A DNA stretch of 40,270 bases from Erysipelotrichaceae bacterium (GCA_900770275.1 CAAGJS010000026.1:1-40270); one strand, 5' to 3'. Shown: positions 25,108-33,972, numbered from the stretch's first letter. Made by a program: numbers and translations. Notes: generated from the sequence alone by a model not told the origin.

Positions 25108-25740
25108 TCAGGCTCTAACAACAGAGATACGCTGACCGATATGGCTGCCGCTTTCAATCTCGTCGACCATGGCAATCGCATAATCGGCATAGGAGATGAT
25201 GCTTTCACCCTTATCATTGAGGGTCAGCTCCTCCCCAGCGAGAATGTATTTTCCGGTTCTTTCGCCATCCGCCTGAAAGTCAGCTGCCGGAGAAATGTAG
25301 GTCCAGCGCACATCCTTGCGTTCACGAAGTTCGTTGAGTGCCTTGCCCATGGCCGAAGCCAGCGGCTTGAACGAATCCGGAAAATCCCGGCCTTCCATGA
25401 CCGTTGCCGTGTGTTCCTTGTTTACATAGAGGCTGCCTGCGCCGCCGACAATCAGAAGTCTTGTATCCGTGCCGCTCAGGATGTCGCACAGATGCTTCAG
25501 GGACGTGCTGTGCTGCGGAAGCGTATCTTCCGTCCATGCGCCGAACGCATCGACGACGGCATCAAATCCCTTCAGATCCTCTGCGGTCAGATCAAACAGA
25601 TCCTTCTGCACATAATGCTGTGCCTGCGTGTTGTTTTCCCTGCGGCCGAACCCCGTAACATCAAAGCCACGATTTACTGCCTCTGTAATTACCTTGTTAG
25701 CCACTCTGCCGTTTGCTGCGATAACTGCGATTCTCTTCAT
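25108..25740 (-). CDS. NAD(P)-binding Rossmann protein (YwnB / NmrA-like atypical SDR)
   Basis: The 210-residue product starts MKRIAVIAANGRVANKVITEAVNRGFDVTG, with the dinucleotide-binding turn, then a LLIVGGAGSLYV strand and the WTYISPAADFQADGERTGKY segment of the YwnB group. It is an NAD(P)-dependent reductase or epimerase-like protein of unknown substrate. AGGAGGAG precedes the start. A strong promoter with an inverted repeat lies upstream. In Bacillus subtilis YwnB is next to the Rrf2 regulator YwnA, and here a YwnA-like gene lies two genes away. Confidence 0.88.
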   Translation of the reverse strand: MKRIAVIAANGRVANKVITEAVNRGFDVTGFGRRENNTQAQHYVQKDLFDLTAEDLKGFDAVVDAFGAWTEDTLPQHSTSLKHLCDILSGTDTRLLIVGGAGSLYVNKEHTATVMEGRDFPDSFKPLASAMGKALNELRERKDVRWTYISPAADFQADGERTGKYILAGEELTLNDKGESIISYADYAIAMVDEIESGSHIGQRISVVRA

Positions 25741-25772
25741 ACTACTGATCTCCTCCTGGCATATTGCCTATT

Positions 25773-25834
25773 GATGAAATGTTTTTTATTTCATCTAACG
25801 CAGACAATATAGTCGAAGGGACAAACGCTGTCAA
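25773..25834 (-). promoter_or_regulatory. Promoter and operator of the YwnB-like gene
   Basis: On the minus strand TTGACA (25834-25829), a 17-base spacer and TATATT (25811-25806) make a near-consensus promoter. Downstream, GATGAAAT-N7-ATTTCATC (25773-25795) is a perfect 8-bp inverted repeat covering the early transcript, the likely binding site of a repressor such as the YwnA-like Rrf2 protein. Confidence 0.75.
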
Positions 25835-25942
25835 TATTTTTATTACATCTTTTTTTACTCTTTCTGCACCGGATCATTGTGCATTACCGGATTGCTTTCC
25901 GTTATGTGCTCTTACAGTGAACGGCGAGGAAGCACCCTGGTT

Positions 25943-26964
25943 TCAAAAGACAGGCACCGACTGCCCTTCATAGACAATCGAACGGTGTATTTCAGCGAGC
26001 TGATCTGCGATATTTTCAAGAGACCTCTCTTCAGCACATCTGCGTCCCGCGGCAGTAAGATCAGGAAGCTCACCTGAAAGGATGCCTTCAGCCTTCTTAA
26101 GAAACTCGTCCTGCGTGCATGCCTTATAGACGCTTTCACCATCCCTAAGCCAGCCATGATAAACCGGAATGTCGCGTACAAACACCGGTATTCCGGAAGC
26201 CAGTGCTTCGAGTACAACGATGCCTTCCGTCTCTTCATGGCTCATGAAACAGAAGAGATCGCTTCCGCAGTAGGCATCGCACAGCTCTTCCCTGCTCGCA
26301 TATCACGGGAAGAGGACATTGGGTGTCGCACGATCGATGGCGCGGATGACATCTTTCGTTATCAGAACGCGGCCTGTATGACCGAACCAGATGAACACCG
26401 TATCCGGCATCTTCGAGGCAAGGTCAATGAAATCAATGATTCCCTTGCGTACCATGTAATGGCCGACGGAAATCACCACCTTCTGATTCTGGCGGATAAA
26501 ATACCGTCTGCGGAAACGGGTGCGCCACACAGGATCCGGCTTGAAGAAATCTGTATCGACGCCATTCGATAGAACATAGATTGGTTTTTTTAACCGTAAC
26601 CGCGAATGATATCACGGGAGTATTCGGTTGGAGTGATGATCGCATCCGCCTTCGCGTAGCACCAGACAAGCCAGCGGCGAAAGATCGAATCCGCCACATT
26701 GGAAAGACGGAACGAATTTTCAAAATCCTCCCCTGTCGAATGCTCGTACCAGATCACTTTCTTTCCGTGTCTCTTTGCCTTAAGAGCTGCGGCCACTGAA
26801 TCAGGAAAGGCAGTATTGATATGAACCACTGCTGTTTCCGGATCATTCAGATCTCCCTGTTCAGAACCGGCAATCTGAAGTTCCCGGATCTGCTGGTGAA
26901 TTGCCCGGCCGACGCCGCTTTTTTCAACAAGGCGGATTGAGCCTTGATAGATACATGTTTTCAT
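25943..26964 (-). pseudogene. Family 4 glycosyltransferase, broken by a frameshift and a TGA
   Basis: The gene starts MKTCIYQGSIRLVEKSGVGRA at 26964 with AGAAGGAAAC upstream, and is open to ...TEYSRDIIRGYG, where TAA (26590-26592) follows. One lost base in a T/A run restores KKPIYVLSNGVDTDFFKPDP and then KVVISVGHYMVRKGIIDF. A second break is a TGA at 26303-26305 in VLFP-stop-YASREELCDAY, where family members usually have Gly. The C-terminal GT-B part (SHEETEGIVVLEALASGIPVFVRD) continues to 25943. Intact, it would be about 340 residues and resemble diacylglycerol glucosyltransferases that make membrane glycolipids. It is the last gene behind DUF368 and TVP38. Confidence 0.88.
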
Positions 26965-26997
26965 TTTCAGTTTCCTTCTGCGGATTATTTCCGCATC

Positions 26998-27594
26998 TCA
27001 CCCTGCAAACATCGGAAGCAGTCTGTTGAACAGTCCCGTAAGCCCCAGACTGTACAGAGAAATGGCTGCCGGCTTTCCAAGAAGAATGATCATCGTGAAC
27101 AGCTTCAGCGACATCGTCGTAGTCCCGGCAAGAAAGCAGAGGAAGTCATCCGGCGCCACCGGCAGAAAGATTGCGATGGCAAAGAGGCGTGCAAAGCGGT
27201 TGTTCTCACCCGTCCACTGCTGATAGCGCTGGAAGAGCTCGGAAAACAGATGTTTCACCAGATCAATTCCATATTTCCTTGCAAGAAGAAAGGCAGCGAC
27301 GGAACCGGCGCATATTCCGATGTAGTTGAAAAGAAATCCTTTCCATGCTCCGAACATCAATACGCCAACCAGACAGCCAAGCCCTCCCGGAAGAATCGGT
27401 ATCACAACCTGCAGCGCCTGAAAGGCAATGAACGCCAAGGGCGCAAGCGGCCCGAACTGACGGATGTACTGCTCAATCTGCTGCTGGAAAGAAAGAAATC
27501 CGCTCTTCCACATCCAGGCCAGAAAGATGGCACAACAGATCAGTCCCGCAGCCATCAGGATGTTTCTGGATGATCGACTCTGATTCTGTACCAT
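26998..27594 (-). CDS. TVP38/TMEM64 (DedA-superfamily) membrane protein
   Basis: The 198-residue protein has about five to six hydrophobic segments. Its core FQALQVVIPILPGGLGCLVGVLMFGAWKGFLFNYIG and FLPVAPDDFLCFLAGTTTMSL are the two re-entrant hairpins of the VTT/DedA fold, with the helix-breaking proline-rich turns. Members move or flip lipids or lipid-linked carriers; some DedA proteins recycle undecaprenyl phosphate. GAAGGAG precedes the start. It lies 15 bases behind DUF368 and 33 bases before the broken glycosyltransferase, in one operon. Confidence 0.9.
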   Translation of the reverse strand: MVQNQSRSSRNILMAAGLICCAIFLAWMWKSGFLSFQQQIEQYIRQFGPLAPLAFIAFQALQVVIPILPGGLGCLVGVLMFGAWKGFLFNYIGICAGSVAAFLLARKYGIDLVKHLFSELFQRYQQWTGENNRFARLFAIAIFLPVAPDDFLCFLAGTTTMSLKLFTMIILLGKPAAISLYSLGLTGLFNRLLPMFAG

Positions 27595-27609
27595 GGCTGT
27601 TCAGCTCCT

Positions 27610-28533
27610 TCAGCGGGCATGGTTGTCCTGCAGCGATGGGACGGGCTGCTTAGAACCGTGAATCTTAACGATCTGCATGAAGATCACAAGTCCCGCACCG
27701 ATCAGGCAGGCAGCGACGCTGAAGTTGGAAACGTTCAGGGCCGGCTGGGGAATATCCAGGGGCATCGGCCCAATTACGATGGAATACAGGGAGCCGGCCA
27801 TCATTGCGAGGATGAAGTAGATCATCTGAACGCGATAGTGCGAAAGACCGGTCTGGATCAGCTTCACAACACTTGCCGCTCCGGCAAGAAGACCAAGAAC
27901 GAAGACCAGAATTGCCGGCATGCTCGCAAACTGGAAATGCATCAGATCCATCAGGGCACTCATAATCGGCATATAGGCTCCGAAAATCAGTAACATCGTA
28001 GAGCCTGTGATGTCCGGAAGAAACATTGCACTGATCGCGATCATGCCGATCAGGAAGAGCTTCAGTGCAAGTCCGGGGCTGAATACAGAAAGATCCATGG
28101 CGGCAGATGAACTCTGTGTGTTCAATACCGTCACCCCGACTACCAGAAGAATTCCCAGCAGCAGAAAGAAAAGACCCTTCTTCCACTTTCTGAGGGAAGA
28201 AGCTTCATCCATGCATACGACCGGAATCGCCCCGGTGATGAAACCGACAAACAGTGAGCTGATGAAGTGGATGTGAAGGTCAAACAGCGCGTTCAGCGCC
28301 AGCACCGCCAGGCCCATGCCGATCACCCAGCCGATGCCAAGCCTAACAAGATATTTCAGTCCCTGCAGTTTCTGGTCCCTCCTGCCGAACACAAGCTGAT
28401 TGATTGAGCCGATAAAGCGGTCATAGAAGCCGAGTATAAAGGCAACCGTGCCTCCCGAGACTCCCGGCACACTGTCCGCAAGCGCCATACAGAAGCCGTC
28501 CGCCGCATCCTTTGCGACTGTTTTCCTGAACAT
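27610..28533 (-). CDS. DUF368 (PopT-like) polyprenyl-phosphate transporter family protein
   Basis: The 307-residue membrane protein has about eight to nine helices and the DUF368 signatures DGFCMALADSVPGVSGGTVAFILGFYD, GFITGAIPVVC and MFLPDITGSTMLLIFGAY. Members of DUF368 (PopT) have been shown to recycle undecaprenyl phosphate across the membrane; I transfer that role by family only. A strong AGGAGGG precedes the start. The next gene belongs to the DedA superfamily, the other known carrier-recycling group. GTTGTTCC repeats lie upstream. Confidence 0.9.
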   Translation of the reverse strand: MFRKTVAKDAADGFCMALADSVPGVSGGTVAFILGFYDRFIGSINQLVFGRRDQKLQGLKYLVRLGIGWVIGMGLAVLALNALFDLHIHFISSLFVGFITGAIPVVCMDEASSLRKWKKGLFFLLLGILLVVGVTVLNTQSSSAAMDLSVFSPGLALKLFLIGMIAISAMFLPDITGSTMLLIFGAYMPIMSALMDLMHFQFASMPAILVFVLGLLAGAASVVKLIQTGLSHYRVQMIYFILAMMAGSLYSIVIGPMPLDIPQPALNVSNFSVAACLIGAGLVIFMQIVKIHGSKQPVPSLQDNHAR

Positions 28534-28564
28534 GAAAATCCCTCCTGAAGATCTGTTCTCTTTC

Positions 28565-28596
28565 GTTGTTCCGACTTTGGATCTCTTTGGAACAAC
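28565..28596. promoter_or_regulatory. Inverted repeat in the DUF368 leader
   Basis: GTTGTTCC (28565-28572) and GGAACAAC (28589-28596) are perfect 8-base arms 16 bases apart. A third copy, GGAACAAC, lies at 28717-28724. This may be a regulator site or a leader hairpin before the DUF368 operon. Confidence 0.4.
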
Positions 28597-28746
28597 AGCA
28601 TCCTAGCAGCGAGAACTAAACAGACAGCAGGAGGACTTATTAACAAATTCTGAATATTTTCCGCATTGTGCTCTATTGACACGGGATTATCACAGTCCGA
28701 AAATCGATGATTCTCGGGAACAACAACCAAAAGTCATGAGAAACCC

Positions 28747-29431
28747 TCAATTCCACTTCATGGCGCGGATCTCGGCCCGCGTCTTTTCCGTGATCGTTCA
28801 TGACTCGATGATCTTCTGCAGCGTCTTCTGCTGAACTTCCGGATCCAGCCGTTTCTGCTTCAGGACCGGCATTACTTTTTCCAGAAAGTGCACATAGCAT
28901 TCCGCCATCGCCCAGCGACTGCCATCTTTGCGTAATATTTCCTGGCGTCGATGTGCTCCAGTGCAGACAGCGTACGTGACAGATAGTTTTCATCAATGAA
29001 ATAATCCAGCAGAATCACTGCCACAAAGCGCTGTTCAAATTCCTTTTAAGATAATTAATACGGTTGCAGGAACGCAAAGACAAGTTCCTGTTCCTGATTG
29101 ACAAATTTCAGGCCGCTGCAGAAGCTGTCACATACAGACCAGTTATCGATCTTTGGAACAAATTCCCTGATCAATTCCAGCTTTCCCCGACAGGACAGTC
29201 TGCATAACCGATGATCATCCCCTGCAGCATGATCTCTTCAAACGTGTCGTCGGAAAGCTGCTGCAGGTTTTCCCGCCACTCTCTTCGCGCCATCTGCTTC
29301 GCCATTCTGCGAAGCTCAGGAATGCGTACGCCAAGAATGGAATGCACTCCCGGAAGCAAACCCGCCGAAAGGTTTCTGTATTTCTCATCCGCGTGCTGTT
29401 CCAGCTCGCTTTTGATCTCCCTGTTGTTCAT
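28747..29431 (-). pseudogene. DNA alkylation repair protein (AlkD-like), decayed
   Basis: The gene starts MNNREIKSELEQHADEKYRN at 29431 with AAGGAGG and reads the AlkD HEAT-repeat pattern to MLQGMIIGYADCPVGE, then loses the frame near 29180. In the next frame KLELIREFVPKIDNWSVCDSF...GLKF is clearly AlkD, up to TAA codons near 29060. FEQRFVAVILLDYFIDENYL and ALEHIDARKYYAKMAVA follow, then another lost base near 28935, then WAMAECYVHFLEKVMPV and a TGA before the end at 28747. At least two frameshifts and three stops mean real decay. It lies 30 bases behind ada, a functional pairing for alkylation repair. Confidence 0.88.
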
Positions 29432-29461
29432 GGCTGACCTCCTTAGCGGCAGAAGAAAAAT

Positions 29462-30526
29462 TTACTTCACTCCTGTGGAATACTCTTTTTCCATCTGCAG
29501 CAGATATTTCTTGGATTCGATCCCAGCCGCATAGCCGGTCAGACTTCCATCGGCACCGATCACGCGGTGACACGGAATCAGAATCAGAACCGGATTGCAG
29601 TGATTCGCCATTCCGACTGCGCGCGAAGCCTTCTCATTTCCTGTCATTTCCGCCAGCTCGCCATAGGTTCGCGTCTCACCATAAGGAATATCGCAAAGAT
29701 GTTCCCAGACATTTTTCTGAAATCCGGTTCCTTCCGGGCGAACCGGCAGATCAAAGCTGCGCCGTTTTCCTGAAAAATACGCATTCAGCTGTGCTTCCGT
29801 GTCCATCACAAGTCTGCCCGAAGCATCATCCGCAAGAATCCGGTCCGCAGGTATCTGATCCGCTTTAGCCCCGGCCTCCCTGCGTTCACGGGATGCCTGC
29901 TCCACACAGAGGACAGCATCCTTTGAAGCAATGATCCGCAGAGGTCCGATCGGAGTATCCAAAACGCTGCGGCTGATGTTATGTGCAAAAATCTGCCGGT
30001 ATCTTGCCGGGGTCATTCCTATCAGTCTGCGGAAATGATCATAGAATTCTGACAGATTCTCATACCCTGCCATGCCGGCCGCATCCACAATCTCACTGCC
30101 ATCTTCCAGCATCTTCCGTGCCGCAGCGATTCTTACCTGAATCAGATATTCCGACGGCGTAATGTCATACTGCTGTTTGAAAACCTGCGTCAGGTGCTTG
30201 CGGCTCACGCCCATTTCCTTCATGTCTCTGCCAAGCTTTGCACGGTCACCGTAATGACTGTCCAGCAGTTCTTTCGTTCGCTGTGAAATTTCCAGGGCCG
30301 GATCATACTGCAGAAGATCCGGACGGCAACGTTTGCATGGCCGGAACCCTGCCTTTTCTGCTTCTTCCCTGGTTCTGAAAAAGACAACATTATCTCGTTT
30401 GGGGAGTTTTGATTTACAGGATGGTCGGCAGTAAATGCCGGTCGTCTTCACTCCGTAGAAAAACTGCCCGTCACAGGACGCATCACAGTTTATTACTGCT
30501 CTCCAGATTTCTTCATCATCCATCAT
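29462..30526 (-). CDS. ada: Ada: methylphosphotriester-DNA / O6-methylguanine methyltransferase and transcriptional activator
   Basis: The 354-residue protein is a full three-part Ada. The zinc domain has Cys33, Cys37, Cys64 and Cys67 (GIYCRPSCKSK, RPCKRCRPD), in which the first Cys accepts methyl from phosphotriesters. The AraC-type HTH has KHLTQVFKQQYDITPSEYL and EFYDHFRRLIGMTPARYR. The C-terminal methyltransferase holds Cys319 in LIPCHRVIGADG. Length and spacing match E. coli Ada. It probably activates its own operon when methylated. A candidate promoter lies at 30582-30611. The only downstream partner, alkD, is a pseudogene. Confidence 0.95.
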   Translation of the reverse strand: MMDDEEIWRAVINCDASCDGQFFYGVKTTGIYCRPSCKSKLPKRDNVVFFRTREEAEKAGFRPCKRCRPDLLQYDPALEISQRTKELLDSHYGDRAKLGRDMKEMGVSRKHLTQVFKQQYDITPSEYLIQVRIAAARKMLEDGSEIVDAAGMAGYENLSEFYDHFRRLIGMTPARYRQIFAHNISRSVLDTPIGPLRIIASKDAVLCVEQASRERREAGAKADQIPADRILADDASGRLVMDTEAQLNAYFSGKRRSFDLPVRPEGTGFQKNVWEHLCDIPYGETRTYGELAEMTGNEKASRAVGMANHCNPVLILIPCHRVIGADGSLTGYAAGIESKKYLLQMEKEYSTGVK

Positions 30527-30581
30527 CCTGCCCCTCTGTCCATCTCTGCTCTTTCAGAGGCAACTCTACCATACGAGTAAT

Positions 30582-30611
30582 ATTGTATTCTTCCAGAAAA
30601 GGCGGATTCAA
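30582..30611 (-). promoter_or_regulatory. Candidate ada promoter
   Basis: On the minus strand TTGAAT (30611-30606) and TACAAT (30587-30582) are 18 bases apart, about 55 bases upstream of the ada start. Confidence 0.5.
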
Positions 30612-30726
30612 TTTTCAGACTCCGGACACGAATAAAAGTTCAAAGATCCGAAATGCTGAAAGAGATAGAAGGCATCCCCGTTTACATATTATTCCGTCAT
30701 GGACAGATCGCGCCTGGATAAGGCCA

Positions 30727-32223
30727 TTACCGCCTGGCCCCTGAAACCGCTCTGACAGGAGCCTGTTCGTTATCCTGCCTGTAGGGTGTCATCTGCAGCA
30801 CCATGCACACACCTTCCTGCTGACCTGCGGCATAGAGCTGATATCCGTGCCTTTGGGCAATGACGCCTGCAATCGCCAGTCCCAGCCCGGTTCCCTTCTG
30901 ATCTTTCCGGATGCGTGAGTAGGCATGGAATATCTCCTCCCTTCGCTCCACAGGAATCGGTTCCCCTTCATTGGAAATAGAGAATCTGCCGCTGCACACA
31001 TCAAACGCTACCGTGATGCAGGAATCCGGCGGACTGTAGCGTAAGGCGTTGTCAATCAGGATCATCAGCAGCTGACGGATCCGGTCATAGTTTGCGTAAA
31101 TAAAGAACGAACCTTCCGGCCGATTGAACAGGATCTGCCTGTCCGTAGCATGCGCCATTGCCTGTCCGCTCATCAATGCGTCGGACAACACATCGGTAAA
31201 GTCCATTCTCTCCCGGTCCATCCTGTAGTCCAGCGTCTGCAGACGGGCAAGATCCAGAAGAGACTCGATCTGCTTCTGAAGGCCGGCCGTCTCCCGGTTC
31301 ATCATCTGGTAGTAGTCCTGAACATCCTGCTCGGACTGGAACCGGTTCTCCATCAACTCTTCCAGAGAACCGCAGATCACAGCAACCGGCGTCTTCAATT
31401 CATGCGAAATCTCGGCAAGAAACTTCTTCTTGTTTTCTTCCTGCTGTTCACGCTGCTGTTGAGCTTCTGAAAGACGCTGGGCAAGATCATCCATGGACTG
31501 TGCCAAAAGACCCACTTCATCCTGACGGTCAATGGTTGTTCTCTCTTCATAATTGCCTTGAGCAAGCCGCTGCGCAAAGTGTTCAATCTGAATGACCGGA
31601 TCCGTAAAACGGTGTGCAAAGATCAGCGCAATGATCGCGGCAAGCACAAATGCAGCAAATTGTGCCAGCAGATAAGTGCGGCTTTGGCGATACATGTCCG
31701 TATTGAGATTGGAAATGGACTGGGAAACCAGAACACATCCTGCATTCTCTCCGTCAATCACCACCGGCTTTCCGCTGATCAGAACTTCGGTCCCGTCCAG
31801 CGTGCCGATGGCGCTTTGGTCATAACCGTTCATCACCTTCTGCGACAGTTCCAGAAGAAGCGGGTCGACATTTTCATTTCTTACTCTGGCAATGACATCC
31901 TCCGTATTTGCACACATGGTTCCGTTTTTATCAAAGATCCACAGGTTCGATTCAATCAGGCTTTCATACAGGGCAAGATCATACTGGTATCCAGACTCAC
32001 CCAATAGAGCCCCCAGCGTGCTGTCTTCACTGATGCCCCTGGTCGATGATAAGCGGGCAGCGATAACAGAGGCATCGCTCATCTGCGAATTATGATAGTG
32101 ATTCAGCATGTACCGGCGCTGCATGTTTGCAAACATCAGATCCGTCAAAACCGCAAACAAAGCAAACAAAAGAATGACCATGGCAACAAGCTCACTCTGG
32201 AAACTTTTAAAATGCTTTTTCAT
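30727..32223 (-). CDS. Sensor histidine kinase
   Basis: The start is the ATG at 32223 (MKKHFKSFQSELVAMVILLF), which overlaps the response-regulator stop as ATGA; the frame is open 12 codons further up without support. The 498-residue protein has one membrane helix near residues 10-32, an extracellular sensor of about 140 residues, a second helix near 180-200, HAMP, HisKA with the phospho-acceptor in FLAEISHELKTPVAV, and a HATPase domain (LIDNALRYSPPD, GTGLGLAIAG). The signal is unknown. It forms a two-component pair with the regulator upstream. Confidence 0.94.
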   Translation of the reverse strand: MKKHFKSFQSELVAMVILLFALFAVLTDLMFANMQRRYMLNHYHNSQMSDASVIAARLSSTRGISEDSTLGALLGESGYQYDLALYESLIESNLWIFDKNGTMCANTEDVIARVRNENVDPLLLELSQKVMNGYDQSAIGTLDGTEVLISGKPVVIDGENAGCVLVSQSISNLNTDMYRQSRTYLLAQFAAFVLAAIIALIFAHRFTDPVIQIEHFAQRLAQGNYEERTTIDRQDEVGLLAQSMDDLAQRLSEAQQQREQQEENKKKFLAEISHELKTPVAVICGSLEELMENRFQSEQDVQDYYQMMNRETAGLQKQIESLLDLARLQTLDYRMDRERMDFTDVLSDALMSGQAMAHATDRQILFNRPEGSFFIYANYDRIRQLLMILIDNALRYSPPDSCITVAFDVCSGRFSISNEGEPIPVERREEIFHAYSRIRKDQKGTGLGLAIAGVIAQRHGYQLYAAGQQEGVCMVLQMTPYRQDNEQAPVRAVSGARR

Positions 32224-32900
32224 TCTTTGCTCACTTTCAGGCAATACCCGACACCCCATACCGTTTCCAGTGAAAAACCGGGATGATCAAATCCCCGCAG
32301 CTTTGCCCGGATTCGCTTGATGTGCGTATCCACAGCCCGATCATTTGACACATCTTCATAAAACCAGGCGGCTTCCAGAAGATTCTCCCGTGTCATGATC
32401 CGGCCGGCATTCAATGCAAGCTGCGCCAGAAGTGCCTCCTCCTTCTTGGTAAGCTTCAATTCTTTTCCGTTGATTGTGCAGACATGCCCCTTCGGATTCA
32501 TTACGAGTCCTCCAACCCGGATTGTTTTCTCGCTGCCGGATGTCGTCCGGCGCAGTACTGCTTTGACTCGTGCAAATACCTCCCGGGACGAAAAGGGTTT
32601 GGCGATGTAATCGTCTGCGCCAAGATCCAGGCCGTAAATCCTGTCATCTTCATCTCCCCTGGCACTGATGATGATAATCGGTACAGATGAGCTGCTGCGA
32701 ATTCTACGGCACACCTCAAGTCCGTCCATGTTCGGCATCATTAAATCCAGCAGAATAACATCATACTGCGCATCCCGGCACTTATTCAGTGCCTGCTTTC
32801 CATCATATGCGCTGTCACACTGATAGCCGGCCCTTGTTCCATAGTCCGACAGGATCCGTTGAATATCCTGGTTATCGTCAACAATCAGCACTCTGTTCAT
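32220..32900 (-). CDS. OmpR/PhoB-family response regulator
   Basis: The 226-residue protein has a receiver domain (Asp8, Asp9, phospho-acceptor Asp52 in LLDLMMPNMDG, Lys101 in IAKPF) and a C-terminal winged helix (LKLTKKEEALLAQLALNAGRI...VDTHIKRIRAKL...ETVWGVGYCL). Its ribosome binding site is poor. It is divergent from the lipoprotein at 33013 across 112 bases that contain two AATTGCC direct repeats nine bases apart (32943 and 32952), a spacing near that bound by OmpR-type regulators. I infer control of the lipoprotein. Confidence 0.94.
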   Translation of the reverse strand: MNRVLIVDDNQDIQRILSDYGTRAGYQCDSAYDGKQALNKCRDAQYDVILLDLMMPNMDGLEVCRRIRSSSSVPIIIISARGDEDDRIYGLDLGADDYIAKPFSSREVFARVKAVLRRTTSGSEKTIRVGGLVMNPKGHVCTINGKELKLTKKEEALLAQLALNAGRIMTRENLLEAAWFYEDVSNDRAVDTHIKRIRAKLRGFDHPGFSLETVWGVGYCLKVSKE

Positions 32901-33012
32901 GCAAGTGTCTCAAACATTGTTAATTTTATCTGTTCATTCATGAATTGCCATAATTGCCCGCTACTATGCTATTTGGATCTCAAACTGATCAAAAATCGGA
33001 GGAAGATAGAAC

Positions 33013-33903
33013 ATGAAGATCACATTCAGCAAGGCAGTCGCTTCACTTGCGGCTGTTGCAATTCTGGCAGGCTGCGGTTCCAATGCGGCTGCTGCCACAC
33101 CGGCCGGCACTGTCGCTTCACCGGCAGCGTCCGAAGCGGCGCAGGGATTAAGAACAGGCTTTGCGACCGGAAACGGATTCTCTGCTCATGGTGACGTCGC
33201 TTTTGCCGAAGCAGAAGTCGATCAGGACAACAATCTCGTCTCCCTGAACATGGATGAATACTTCGGCATTCGTTCCGTCGGCCGCATCCTGAACAATCTG
33301 GAAAAGGCAAGCGACGAAGAAAAGGCAATGGTCGCCGCTCTCCCGCAGGAAGACGTTGTCTACAGCGATGATGGAAAGTATGTTGCCTGGAAATATCTGG
33401 AAATTGATGGTCGCTTCTTTGAGTGCCTCGACGCAGGAAAAAACACATGGAAGGAAATCGGCGACGGAGCTTCCATTGATGACCTGAGCACATACATTCC
33501 CGAGAACACCGATTGGTGGGTTGCCGCAATGCAGTCGGCACCGGAAAGCGGAGCGACGCTGCGCGTTGCACAGGACGGTGACGAGGTGCTTGCCGAAATC
33601 GACGGAGTCAAGCTGGCCAAACAGGATGAGCTCAAATCCTTCTATGGCACTCTGCTGAAGTCCGAAGGATATACAAAGAATTTCAACCCAGCAAGCGGCC
33701 AGACCGACGACTGGGCAAACTCCATGAAGGCTCTGTGCCAGTATATCGTCGACAACAACGGAATCTCTGCTGACCTGGAAAAAGCCGCAAACGCCGATGA
33801 CAAGTCCGGCTTTGTTGACATGGTATCTGGTGCCACATTCGGTGAGCCGCAGGACTACATTGCTGTAGCCAAGGCTGCCATCGCCGATGCAGAATCAAAG
33901 TAA
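33013..33903 (+). CDS. Secreted lipoprotein, FMN-binding / cAD1-pheromone-like
   Basis: The 296-residue protein has a lipoprotein signal peptide with lipobox LAGC (Cys21), followed by an Ala/Thr/Ser/Pro-rich tether to about residue 45. The body has two segments with the feel of FMN-binding repeats (RTGFATGNG...VDQDNNLVSLNMDEYFG; ATLRVAQDGDEVLAEIDGV). Near the end, DMVSGAT (residues 269-275) fits the D-x2-[ST]-G-A-T motif on which ApbE attaches FMN to Thr. Similar lipoproteins (pheromone cAD1 / PplA type) serve extracellular electron transfer. The family assignment is inferred. AATCGGAGGAAG precedes the start, and a very strong terminator follows. Confidence 0.75.
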   Translation: MKITFSKAVASLAAVAILAGCGSNAAAATPAGTVASPAASEAAQGLRTGFATGNGFSAHGDVAFAEAEVDQDNNLVSLNMDEYFGIRSVGRILNNLEKASDEEKAMVAALPQEDVVYSDDGKYVAWKYLEIDGRFFECLDAGKNTWKEIGDGASIDDLSTYIPENTDWWVAAMQSAPESGATLRVAQDGDEVLAEIDGVKLAKQDELKSFYGTLLKSEGYTKNFNPASGQTDDWANSMKALCQYIVDNNGISADLEKAANADDKSGFVDMVSGATFGEPQDYIAVAKAAIADAESK

Positions 33904-33932
33904 TTTGAAGCAGTCACAATACAAAAAACGGA

Positions 33933-33972
33933 TCAACGGACAGCATAAAACAGTGCTGTCCGTTGATTTTTT
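33933..33972 (+). terminator. Terminator after the lipoprotein gene
   Basis: TCAACGGACAGCA (33933-33945) pairs perfectly with TGCTGTCCGTTGA (33954-33966), followed by TTTTTT. Confidence 0.95.
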
